From contig JACMIM010000445.1 in NCBI GenBank assembly GCA_014381165.1, positions 1 through 7,633 on the forward strand: a stretch of DNA of 7,633 nucleotides, in the 5' to 3' direction. The stretch is from Roseiflexaceae bacterium. GTDB taxonomy: Bacteria > Chloroflexota > Chloroflexia > Chloroflexales > Roseiflexaceae. A program made the translations under genes and the position numbers. Numbering within the stretch: the stretch's first letter is position 1; each line of letters opens with the position of its first letter. The notes under the pieces are model-generated. The model was given only the letters and a program-made list of their open reading frames with translations, did not search any database and was not told where the DNA came from. Positions 1 through 5,988 of the stretch are shown piece after piece.

Positions 1-689
1 CCAGCGGGAATTTCGAAACGCGGATCGCGCCGCTCGGCCCAGCCGAGACGATTGCGTTCAGCTACGGCGCGCTGTACCATCCCTGGCCGGTGGTGCGCGA
101 TGAACGCGGGCCGCAGCAGCTGCGCGCGCTGCCGCCCGATGGCATGATGTGCGGGCTGTACGCGCGCCAGGCGCTGGAGCGTGGTGCATGGATCGCGCCG
201 GCCAACCAGCCGCTGCCTGGCGTGGCGGCGCTCACACCCGCCGTTCCAGATGACCGGCGCGGCAACTTGCTGGAGGCGCAAATCAACCAGATTCGCCAGG
301 AACCGCGTGGCTTTCTGAATCTCAGCGCTGACACGCTCAGCCAAGATGCGCTGCTGCGTTCAGTGAATGTGCGCCGGCTGCTGATGTTGCTGCGGCGGCT
401 AGCGATCCGGCAGGGTGCCAGCTATGTTTTTGAGGCCAACAGCGATAGCTTTCGCCGGCTGGTGAAGCGCGAGTTCGAATCCACGCTGGGCTATTTGTTC
501 ACGCGCGGCGCGTTTGTGGGTGGCACACCAGCCACATCCTTTCGAGTGGATGTCTCGAGCGCGTCGGGCGATCTGGATGCTGGCCGACTGATCGTTGAGC
601 TGCGTGTTGCACCAGTGCAGCCGCTGAGCTTCCTAACCGTGCGCCTGGTGCAGATCGGCGACCGAGCGCGTGTGCTGGAGGTGCGCTGA
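1..689 (+). CDS. Contractile tail sheath protein, C-terminal part (5' end outside the window)
   Basis: Frame 3 is open from base 3 to the TGA at 687-689, giving 228 residues without a real start. The GTG at 90 is internal, because the family signature already begins upstream of it (YGALYHPWPVV). Sheath hallmarks follow in order: a PPDG..CGLYARQALERGAW segment, APANQPLPGV, NQIRQEPRGF, then SVNVRRLLMLLRRLAI, FEANSDSF, and near the end DLDAGRLIVELRVAPVQPLSF. These match the conserved C-terminal domain of phage and eCIS sheath proteins (gp18/Pvc2-4 type), which packs on the inner tube and donates the strands that link neighbouring subunits. The protein polymerises around the tube and contracts to drive it into a target. 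The stop overlaps the tube gene's ATG by one base, so the two are probably translationally coupled. eCIS clusters often have several sheath paralogues; only this one is visible. Confidence 0.93.
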   Translation, partial: SGNFETRIAPLGPAETIAFSYGALYHPWPVVRDERGPQQLRALPPDGMMCGLYARQALERGAWIAPANQPLPGVAALTPAVPDDRRGNLLEAQINQIRQEPRGFLNLSADTLSQDALLRSVNVRRLLMLLRRLAIRQGASYVFEANSDSFRRLVKREFESTLGYLFTRGAFVGGTPATSFRVDVSSASGDLDAGRLIVELRVAPVQPLSFLTVRLVQIGDRARVLEVR

Positions 690-1168
690 TGGCAAACCAG
701 GCCAACGAGAGTGTGCTGGTGCCGTTTGCCGGCTTCAATTTCGCAATTGAGATCACATTGCCGGGTGGGTCGTCGGCGCTGTGCAGCGCGGCCTTTGCCG
801 AGTGCGATGGCCTGGAGATGACGATGGATGTGAAGACCATCCGTGAGGGCGGTAACAACACCCAGCAGATCCGTCTGATCGGGCCAGTAAGCTATGGGTC
901 GGTGACGCTCAAACGTGGGATGACCAGTAACTTCGATCTGTGGTACTGGTTTCGAGCCGTTCAGCGCGAGCCGCGCACCCGCGCGACCGCCAATGTGGTG
1001 CTATACGCGCCGGATCGCGTGACCGTAAATGCCGAGTTTGTGCTGACCCGCTGCGTGCCTGTCAAGCTTAAATCGCCGCCGCTAAACGCCAAGGATGGTG
1101 TGGTGGCGATTGAGGAGTTACAGATCGCCTACGAGCAGCTTGAGCTGCGGGGGTTGCCCGATGCCTGA
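689..1168 (+). CDS. Inner tail tube protein (T4 gp19-like, eCIS tube)
   Basis: This is a 159-residue protein of normal length for the T4-like tail tube family (conserved phage tail region protein). Visible family marks are the N-terminal PFAGFNFAIEI strand, the central AECDGLEMTMDVKTIREGG segment (usually F.E.SGLE...E....REGG), and YGSVTLKRGMTSNFDLWYW, the LKRG.T...W motif. The C-terminal half ends in an EELQIAYEQLEL strand. By family knowledge it forms hexameric rings that stack into the tube inside the sheath, through which cargo and spike are delivered. The ATG at 689 overlaps the sheath stop, and a GGAGG at 677-681, inside the sheath gene, is well placed for it. The 3' end overlaps the next gene by 8 bases. 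It could be either the main tube subunit or the special first-ring subunit; position right after the sheath favours the latter or a single tube gene. Confidence 0.93.
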   Translation: MANQANESVLVPFAGFNFAIEITLPGGSSALCSAAFAECDGLEMTMDVKTIREGGNNTQQIRLIGPVSYGSVTLKRGMTSNFDLWYWFRAVQREPRTRATANVVLYAPDRVTVNAEFVLTRCVPVKLKSPPLNAKDGVVAIEELQIAYEQLELRGLPDA

Positions 1169-1892
1169 ACGAACCACCCTTGTCCGTGCCGAGCTACGCG
1201 AGCTGAACCCGGATTTTGTGAAAGAAAAGTCGGGCGGCAAGCGAGTGCAGGTGCAATTCAACCCCGAAACGCTGAAAGTTTCGTTTGCCAACCAGATCGC
1301 CACGCCCAGCGGATCGGGCAGCACCAAGGGAACCGGCAGCCAGGCCGGCTCGCCCGCGCGGCTGTTTGTGGGCGCTGGTAGCACCAAGCTGGCCGTCACG
1401 CTCTGGTTCGATGTTACCGCCATTCCCGCCGAGGCCGAACGGGTCAACGACGTGCGTGAGCTGACGCGCGAGGTGATCTACTTCATCACGCCGATTGCCG
1501 AGGGCGAGCATTTCATTCCGCCAGCGGTGAATTTCCTGTGGGGCAGCTTCTCGTTCGCCGGGCTGGTCGATTCAATCGAGGAGTCGCTGGAGTTCTTTTC
1601 CAATGATGGCAAGCCGCTGCGCGCCCAGATCACGCTGGCGCTTTCGCAGCAGCGCATCCCTGAGTATGTGGCGGGGCGGGGCGTGCCACAGGTGCCGCCG
1701 CCTGGAGCAGGAACCGGCCCCGGTGGGCGACCAGTCGGCACCAGCCCACTGACCCAAGCGCTGGCAAGTTCATCGTTGCAGGCGCTGGCTGGTGCTAGTG
1801 GGGCCGACTGGCGCGCGGTCGCCCAGGCGAATGGAATCGAGAACCCGCGTCAGCTCGCCGCTGGCCAGTTGATTGATATCAAACGGAGGTAG
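1161..1892 (+). CDS. LysM-domain tube/baseplate adaptor protein (Pvc7/gp53-like)
   Basis: This is 243 residues from the ATG at 1161. The frame is open further upstream, but this start is chosen because it has a G-rich site (GGGGG at 1149-1153) at good spacing, overlaps the tube stop by only 8 bases, and begins right before the conserved part. Residues about 1-175 form the CIS tube-associated domain: VQVQFNPETLKVSFANQI is the typical VQFNP..L opening, followed by KLAVTLWFDVT, VNDVRELT, and PPAVNFLWGSFSFAGLVDSI with a SLEFFSNDGKPLRA turn. A Pro/Gly-rich linker follows at about 180-200. The last roughly 40 residues (WRAVAQANGIENPRQLAAGQLIDI) are a LysM module. In related systems this protein connects the last tube ring to the baseplate hub; the LysM part is structural there rather than proven to bind peptidoglycan. 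It lies between tube and hub genes, as in PVC and Afp. Confidence 0.9.
   Translation: MPERTTLVRAELRELNPDFVKEKSGGKRVQVQFNPETLKVSFANQIATPSGSGSTKGTGSQAGSPARLFVGAGSTKLAVTLWFDVTAIPAEAERVNDVRELTREVIYFITPIAEGEHFIPPAVNFLWGSFSFAGLVDSIEESLEFFSNDGKPLRAQITLALSQQRIPEYVAGRGVPQVPPPGAGTGPGGRPVGTSPLTQALASSSLQALAGASGADWRAVAQANGIENPRQLAAGQLIDIKRR
1885..1889 (+). promoter_or_regulatory. Shine-Dalgarno site of the small eCIS protein
   Basis: A perfect GGAGG lies 6 bases before the ATG at 1896 and overlaps the last codons of the LysM gene. It supports translation of the 60-residue reading frame that follows, which would otherwise be easy to dismiss because it is so short. Confidence 0.7.
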
Positions 1893-1895
1893 ACC

Positions 1896-2078
1896 ATGGC
1901 AGTTGTGATCGACGAGGTTGAAGTTCAGCCAACGACCGGCCAGCGCGTGGGCGAGCCGCCCCAGCGGCAGGAAGCGCCGCCGAGCCCATCGGTCGAAACG
2001 GCCCCAGCGGCAGTGGCTAACACACGCCATACGCTGCATCATATCGAGCGCCGCGCCGCGCGTCTGCGCGCCCACTGA
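1896..2078 (+). CDS. Small eCIS-associated protein (Pvc6-like / DUF5908-like), 60 residues
   Basis: This is a 60-residue protein starting three bases after the LysM stop, with a strong GGAGG. It opens with a hydrophobic/acidic strand, AVVIDEVEVQP, goes through a Pro/Ala-rich middle (about residues 20-42), and ends in a basic helix rich in Arg and His (HTLHHIERRAARLRAH). PVC/Afp clusters carry a protein of this size next to the LysM gene (Pvc6/Afp6), and many eCIS loci have a small protein with a similar I-E-V-type start. The match here rests on size, position and N-terminal style, not on a clear motif. Its role is not known to me; an accessory structural or assembly part is an inference. No signal peptide or membrane segment is seen. 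Being a real gene is more certain than its family. Confidence 0.72.
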   Translation: MAVVIDEVEVQPTTGQRVGEPPQRQEAPPSPSVETAPAAVANTRHTLHHIERRAARLRAH

Positions 2079-2095
2079 CGGAGCGCCGAAGAAAC

Positions 2096-2172
2096 GAGTG
2101 ATGAGTGACGCAGTGCTCGCCAATCTGCAATCGTTCGACTGAGCACTCACGATAAAGTCTGCAATCTGCAAT
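2096..2172 (+). repeat. Intergenic heptanucleotide repeats between small protein and hub genes
   Basis: The 107-base gap at 2079-2185 has no gene. It holds two back-to-back heptamer pairs: GAGTGAT/GAGTGAC at 2096-2109, and a perfect CTGCAAT/CTGCAAT at 2159-2172. A further copy, CTGCAAT, is at 2125-2131, so the 11-mer CAATCTGCAAT occurs at 2121-2131 and 2162-2172. Such degenerate heptamers resemble the short tandem repeats scattered between genes in some cyanobacteria and Chloroflexota. The last copy ends just before the ribosome binding site of the next gene. Confidence 0.6.
2112..2147. other. Imperfect inverted repeat in the intergenic gap
   Basis: AGTGCTC at 2112-2118 is the reverse complement of GAGCACT at 2141-2147, with a 22-base loop that contains one CAATCTGCAAT copy. 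The stem is only 7 bp, the loop is long, and no T-run follows, so a rho-independent terminator is unlikely. It may be a minor RNA structure or chance. Confidence 0.25.
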
Positions 2173-2173
2173 T

Positions 2174-2178
2174 AGGAG
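2174..2178 (+). promoter_or_regulatory. Shine-Dalgarno site of the hub gene
   Basis: AGGAG lies 7 bases before the ATG at 2186, directly after the last CTGCAAT heptamer. It fixes the start of the gpD-like protein, whose reading frame has no better start nearby. Confidence 0.65.
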
Positions 2179-2185
2179 CTAGGAT

Positions 2186-3241
2186 ATGGCCGAGCTACAG
2201 ATCGCCCGCCCGACAATTGTGGTCGGTGGCGAGGTGCGCGCCACGTTGGCCGATGGCTTGCTTGGTCTGCTGATCGCTGAGGATACGGCCGGCCTGGCGC
2301 GCTGTGAGGCGCAGTTTGGGAACTGGGGCGCGACGGGCACGCGAGCCGATTTTTTGCACTTCGACCGGCGGGTGCTTGAGTTCGGCAAGGATATCGAGAT
2401 CAAGATCGGCAGCGATGCGCTGTTTAGCGGACGGATAACCGCGCTGGAAGGCCGCTTCCCACAAGGCCGTCCGCCCGAGATTGTGGCGCTAGCCGAGGAT
2501 CGCTTTCAAGATTTGCGCAAGGCCCGCCGTACACGCACCTTCGCCGACGTCAGCGATGCCGATGTGTTTCGCAGCATCGCCCAGAATCACAGCCTCACGC
2601 CCGAAATCGCCGTCGATGGGCCGCACCACCGCGTGCTAGCCCAGGTGAATCAGAGCGATCTGGCCTTTCTGCGCGAGCGGGCGCGGGCGATCGACGCTGA
2701 GCTATGGGTCGAGAACCGCACCTTGCATGCCGCTGCGCACACACGCCGCCGCTCGGAGCCGCTAGACCTGGCATATGGCGCGGCGCTGCGCGAGTTCACC
2801 GTGTTAGCTGATTTGGCAGAGCAATATACCAACGTGGCGGTGAGTGGCTGGGATGTGGCCGCCAAGCGCGAGGTCAAGCACGAAGCCGGTGAGGAGGCGA
2901 TTCGCTCCGAGCTGGAGGGCGAGGCTAGCGGAGCGAGCATTTTGCAGAGCGCCTTCGGCCGGCGCACCCAGTCGCTGGCCCATACGGTGCCGCTAGATGC
3001 CCAGGCGGCGCGATTCGAAGCCGAGACGTTCTACCGCTTGGGTGCGCGCCGCTTCGTTATCGGCGCGGGTGTGGCCGAAACCAACCCGCGCCTGCGCGTG
3101 GGAGCTAGCGTGCGCCTGAGCGGGCTGGGAGCGCTATTCAACGGGCGCTACTATCTGACCGAGGTGCGCCATCTGTTTGACGGTGAGCAAGGTATTCGCA
3201 CCGAGTTTACCGCTGAGCGGCCATCGATCGGGCGGGTTTGA
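2186..3241 (+). CDS. Baseplate hub protein, phage late control gpD / T4 gp27-like (VgrG N-terminal type)
   Basis: This is a 351-residue protein, normal for the gpD family. The N-terminal beta domain (about 1-105) has the usual strands, with EFGKDIEIKIG followed by LFSGRITALEGRFPQG. Then come the DRFQDLRKARRTRTFADVSDADVFRSIA segment and the diagnostic NQSDLAFLRERARAIDAELW at about residues 155-174. A second beta domain ends with RLRVGASVRLSGLGALFNGRYYLTEVRHLFDG and RTEFTAERP near the C-terminus. By family knowledge it forms the trimeric hub that adapts the six-fold tube to the three-fold spike. It is followed by a separate gpV/gp5-like gene, so hub and spike are two proteins here, whereas in Pvc8/VgrG they are fused. 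It is separated from its neighbours by two repeat-bearing gaps, unlike the rest of the tightly packed operon. Confidence 0.92.
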   Translation: MAELQIARPTIVVGGEVRATLADGLLGLLIAEDTAGLARCEAQFGNWGATGTRADFLHFDRRVLEFGKDIEIKIGSDALFSGRITALEGRFPQGRPPEIVALAEDRFQDLRKARRTRTFADVSDADVFRSIAQNHSLTPEIAVDGPHHRVLAQVNQSDLAFLRERARAIDAELWVENRTLHAAAHTRRRSEPLDLAYGAALREFTVLADLAEQYTNVAVSGWDVAAKREVKHEAGEEAIRSELEGEASGASILQSAFGRRTQSLAHTVPLDAQAARFEAETFYRLGARRFVIGAGVAETNPRLRVGASVRLSGLGALFNGRYYLTEVRHLFDGEQGIRTEFTAERPSIGRV

Positions 3242-3282
3242 GAGCTGAGAATTCAGAAGCGCTGAACTGTCGAACCGGAGAA

Positions 3283-3331
3283 CAACCGACAATGGATAAC
3301 CGACAACCGATAATCGACAATGTGCAATCGC
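3283..3331 (+). repeat. Seven tandem degenerate heptanucleotides upstream of the spike gene
   Basis: In the 100-base gap 3242-3341 the sequence can be cut into seven consecutive 7-base units: CAACCGA, CAATGGA, TAACCGA, CAACCGA, TAATCGA, CAATGTG and CAATCGC. The first five fit YAAYSGA; the last two keep CAAT. The 13-mer at 3318-3330 differs by one base from the one at 2121-2133 in the previous gap, so both gaps carry related repeats. This is typical of short tandemly repeated intergenic heptamers known from cyanobacteria and seen in some Chloroflexota. The rest of the gap shows nothing recognisable. The array ends 10 bases before the ATG at 3342, in place of a strong ribosome binding site. Confidence 0.7.
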
Positions 3332-3341
3332 GAGAACGACT

Positions 3342-4058
3342 ATGATCGAGGCTACCCCGTTGGACATGATTATCGACGCGCGCATGCCAAGCGGCCTGGG
3401 TGGGCGCTGGTACGGCGTTTATCCCGCGCTGGTGATGGATATCGCCGATCCGGATAGGCAAGGGCGCGTGAAGATCACCCTGCCTTGGGCACCCGATCCC
3501 GGCGGCGGGCAGTACAGCGCCTGGGCGCGCCTGGCCACGCTGATGGGCGGAAATAACCGTGGCTCGTGGTTCATCCCCGATGTAGACGACGAGGTGCTCG
3601 TGGCCTTCGAGGGCGGCGACGCGCGCCGACCGTATGTCGTCGGCGGGCTGTGGAACGGCAGCGACGCCCCGCCGACAGCGATGGACAGTGCCGGTCGCAA
3701 TCCGCTCAAGGTGCTACGCTCGCGCAATGGCGTCAAGATCACACTCGATGATAACGACGGCCAAGAGCAGCTGGTGCTCGAGACGCCCGGCGGCCAGAAG
3801 ATCACCCTCAAGGACGGGCCTGGCGCGGTCGAGATTGTGGACAGCAACGGCAACAGCATCAAGCTGGAGACCAGCGGCATTACGGTGAACGCATCCGCGA
3901 AGGTGACGATCAGCGCCAGCCAGGTGGAGATCAGCGCTGGCATGGTCACCGTGAATGCAGGCATGTCGCGTTTCAGCGGCGTCGTGCAGGCCGACACTGT
4001 GATCTGCAATAGTATCGTTGCGGCGTCGTACACGCCGGGCGCTGGGAATATTTGGTAA
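3342..4058 (+). CDS. Baseplate spike protein, phage baseplate assembly protein V / gp5-like
   Basis: This is a 238-residue protein. Residues about 26-107 are the OB-fold domain of the gpV/VgrG family: YPALVMDIADPDRQGRVKIT, LPWAPDPGG, WARLATLMGGNNRGSWFIPD, VDDEVLVAFEGGDARRPYVV and GGLWNGSDAPP. Then a KVLRSRNGVKITLDD / VLETPGGQKITLKD / NSIKLE series starts the beta-helical needle. From I180 on, strand repeats continue with near-perfect seven-residue spacing (VTISAS, VEISAG, VTVNAG at 188, 195 and 202). The end, ASYTPGAGNIW, follows an ADTVICNSIV strand. By family knowledge the trimer forms the membrane-piercing spike below the hub. No lysozyme domain is present, unlike T4 gp5. The start at 3342 has only a weak GAGA-type site; an alternative ATG in frame lies at 3366, and both precede the OB-fold. 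Confidence 0.92.
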   Translation: MIEATPLDMIIDARMPSGLGGRWYGVYPALVMDIADPDRQGRVKITLPWAPDPGGGQYSAWARLATLMGGNNRGSWFIPDVDDEVLVAFEGGDARRPYVVGGLWNGSDAPPTAMDSAGRNPLKVLRSRNGVKITLDDNDGQEQLVLETPGGQKITLKDGPGAVEIVDSNGNSIKLETSGITVNASAKVTISASQVEISAGMVTVNAGMSRFSGVVQADTVICNSIVAASYTPGAGNIW

Positions 4059-4062
4059 TGCT

Positions 4063-5988
4063 ATGATGGTACGCCACCGCACAATCTGGGCCGCGCCCGC
4101 GCCGCTCTGGGCCGAGGCTCGCACAGCGGCCAACGCAGCCGCTAAGAGCGCCGCGATTAGTCGGCCCGCCCTGCTGCGCTTTGCCAGCGACGAGTTTATG
4201 GACGAGCTGGCCCTGATCCTGGAGCGTGACCCTTCGCAGCTGGTCGATCTGCGCACCGTAGAGGAGACCTGGCGGCGGCCTGCCCCACGCGTTGCGCCGC
4301 CCGAGCCACTGAGCGGCCTGAACCGCCGCCTGCGCCAGGAGCGCAAGCTCCTGCCGCGCCCGACCAACCTCCAGGACGAGGCCGCCCTGGCCTTGCGCGA
4401 TATAGCAGCGGAGGTGCCCAAAAAGCCCTACCGACTCTTCCATCCCGCCCATCAGCGCTTCTATCTGGTGGCCGCCTGCCTGGTGTGTGATCTCCCCGGC
4501 CTGCCCGACCATGTGCTGGAAACTGGCGAGCGCGCCGCCTTTGTCGTGCGCCGTTTGCGCCCCAAGCAGGGGGTAAGCGGTGCGCCAAACCCGCTTACCT
4601 GGGCGACTGACTGGGACGAGTATGCCTTCGTATTTCAGGGCCGCGAGCGCACCTGGGCGCAGGCCGATGAGACGACCATGGCTAAGGAGGAGCACTTACC
4701 GCTTTTCCCGATGACCTATACCGCCGAGGATGGCCGCCGACGGCGCTTGCTGGCCGGGCTTGTGCCAGTAGCTAGGCGTGACGCCTACATGGCCGCTGCG
4801 ATCAATGTTCAGTCAGGCGAAGGAGCCGTTGTGCGGCTCGACTCGCGCCTGGCGCTGTTGCGCAACGACTTCGTGCAGGCCTATTGGAGCGGGAAAGAGC
4901 TGCTGAAGCAGACCGAGCGGATGATCGCAACGAAGCCACCGGTCGGCGATCCGCCAAAAGATACGGAGAAGCTGGCGCTACGCACGCAGTCAAACGACGA
5001 CATCCAGGTCACATCCTGGTACGCGCTGCTTGATCTCAGCAGCTATCTGGCCGCCCATTTGCCCTACGTGCGCAAGCAGATCGGCGTTCCGGACGGCGTG
5101 CCCTTCCCAGAAGAGCTGCCCGCTTCGCTGCCTGCGCGCGGGCTGACGCCCACCGAGCAGGCGCTGTTCGCTCAGCTCGGCACCGTCTCCACCAACGGGC
5201 GCACACTGGCTGTGGCGCTCCACGACATCGAAGCCTATCGGACGAAGCTAGAAAGCGCTACACAGATCTACTCGACCCAGGATGCGACGAATAGGCCCCG
5301 TGCCGATAATTGGCCACCTGCGGGCTTCAGCTTTCGCCTGACCGATTCTGGTCTGGACAAACTGTTTCTCGCCAATGGGAGCGACCTGCCTGACGGCCGC
5401 ACGCCGCTGGAAGATCTGGTCAAAGCGGCACTGTCTGCCATGCCACTGCGGGCACCAGAAATGCCGCCTGTTGGGCAGCCATCACCAAGTGCTGGCGACC
5501 CGGCCTACTTCATTGTGCGCTGCGTTTACGAGAAACCCGGCTGCGGCCCCATTCACCCACCCATCTTCAGCCCGCCGACGCTGGCCTTCGAGCCGGCCTC
5601 GTTCTTCGAGCCAGACGCGCCCGCGCGCCCGATCCGCATCGCACTGCCGATCGACAGCACGCCCGGTGGCCTGCGCAAGTATACCAAGAGCGTCGGGTTT
5701 ATGCTCTCGGATCAACTGGCTTGTCAAAAGACGCGCATGGGTAACATAACCTTTGGCGATCTTGTGCTCTCGGTGCTGCCCTGGCCGTTTCACAAAGATC
5801 TCCCGAAGGGTGCCCCCAACTGCGACAGCGGTATTGGTATGCTTTGCTCGCTCTCGATCCCGATTATTACCATCTGTGCGCTCTTCCTGCTCATAATTTT
5901 TGTAACGTTGCTCGATATTATCTTTCACTGGCTACCATTATTCATTCTGTGCTTCCCGCTGCCTAATTTCAAAGGGAAGAAGCCATGA
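4063..5988 (+). CDS. Large eCIS-cluster protein of unknown function with C-terminal hydrophobic anchor
   Basis: This is a 641-residue protein from the ATG at 4063 (a second ATG follows at 4066; the frame is open further upstream but would overlap the spike gene). No enzymatic motif is recognised. Visible blocks are RPALLRFASDEFMDELALIL (34-53), HPAHQRFYLVAACLVCDLPG (127-146), LPLFPMTYTAEDG with an Arg run and LLAGLVPVARRDAY (212-242), a Pro-rich part with C487 and C494 in CVYEKPGCGP, RPIRIALPID then GFMLSDQLACQ (C554), and VLPWPFHKDL (571-580). The end is striking: residues about 597-621 form a hydrophobic stretch of membrane-spanning length, then HWLPLFILCFPLP and a basic KGKKP tail, suggesting one helix plus a short re-entrant segment. 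From memory, uncharacterised long proteins of this style occur in other eCIS loci. The gene begins 4 bases after the spike stop and overlaps gp25 by 4 bases, so a baseplate or membrane-attachment role is inferred. A cargo protein is the main alternative. Confidence 0.88.
   Translation: MMVRHRTIWAAPAPLWAEARTAANAAAKSAAISRPALLRFASDEFMDELALILERDPSQLVDLRTVEETWRRPAPRVAPPEPLSGLNRRLRQERKLLPRPTNLQDEAALALRDIAAEVPKKPYRLFHPAHQRFYLVAACLVCDLPGLPDHVLETGERAAFVVRRLRPKQGVSGAPNPLTWATDWDEYAFVFQGRERTWAQADETTMAKEEHLPLFPMTYTAEDGRRRRLLAGLVPVARRDAYMAAAINVQSGEGAVVRLDSRLALLRNDFVQAYWSGKELLKQTERMIATKPPVGDPPKDTEKLALRTQSNDDIQVTSWYALLDLSSYLAAHLPYVRKQIGVPDGVPFPEELPASLPARGLTPTEQALFAQLGTVSTNGRTLAVALHDIEAYRTKLESATQIYSTQDATNRPRADNWPPAGFSFRLTDSGLDKLFLANGSDLPDGRTPLEDLVKAALSAMPLRAPEMPPVGQPSPSAGDPAYFIVRCVYEKPGCGPIHPPIFSPPTLAFEPASFFEPDAPARPIRIALPIDSTPGGLRKYTKSVGFMLSDQLACQKTRMGNITFGDLVLSVLPWPFHKDLPKGAPNCDSGIGMLCSLSIPIITICALFLLIIFVTLLDIIFHWLPLFILCFPLPNFKGKKP

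Noticed and set aside
90..689. Sheath gene starting at the GTG at 90
   Set aside because: The frame is open to the window edge and conserved sheath residues lie upstream of 90, so this is an internal codon of a partial gene.
1095..1160. Longer LysM protein starting at 1095
   Set aside because: The extra 22 residues overlap the tube gene deeply and look unlike the family; the ATG at 1161 has a well-spaced G-rich site.
2112..2147. Rho-independent terminator in the 2079-2185 gap
   Set aside because: The stem is 7 bp with a 22-base loop and no T-run, and the operon continues on the same strand.
3290..3317. Internal promoter from GATAAT/GATAAC boxes in the 3242-3341 gap
   Set aside because: The -10-like words are by-products of the heptamer repeat and no convincing -35 element is at the right distance.
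2096..3331. CRISPR array
   Set aside because: Repeats are 7 bases, degenerate and directly adjacent, with no spacers of regular length.
4018..4062. Longer unknown protein starting at 4018
   Set aside because: The extra residues (Arg-rich) are a shadow of the spike gene's 3' end; ATGs at 4063 and 4066 directly follow the spike stop.
3419..4695. Long minus-strand frames opposite the spike and unknown genes
   Set aside because: They are Arg/Ser/Ala-rich antisense shadows typical of GC-rich DNA, overlap each other and have no recognisable family features.
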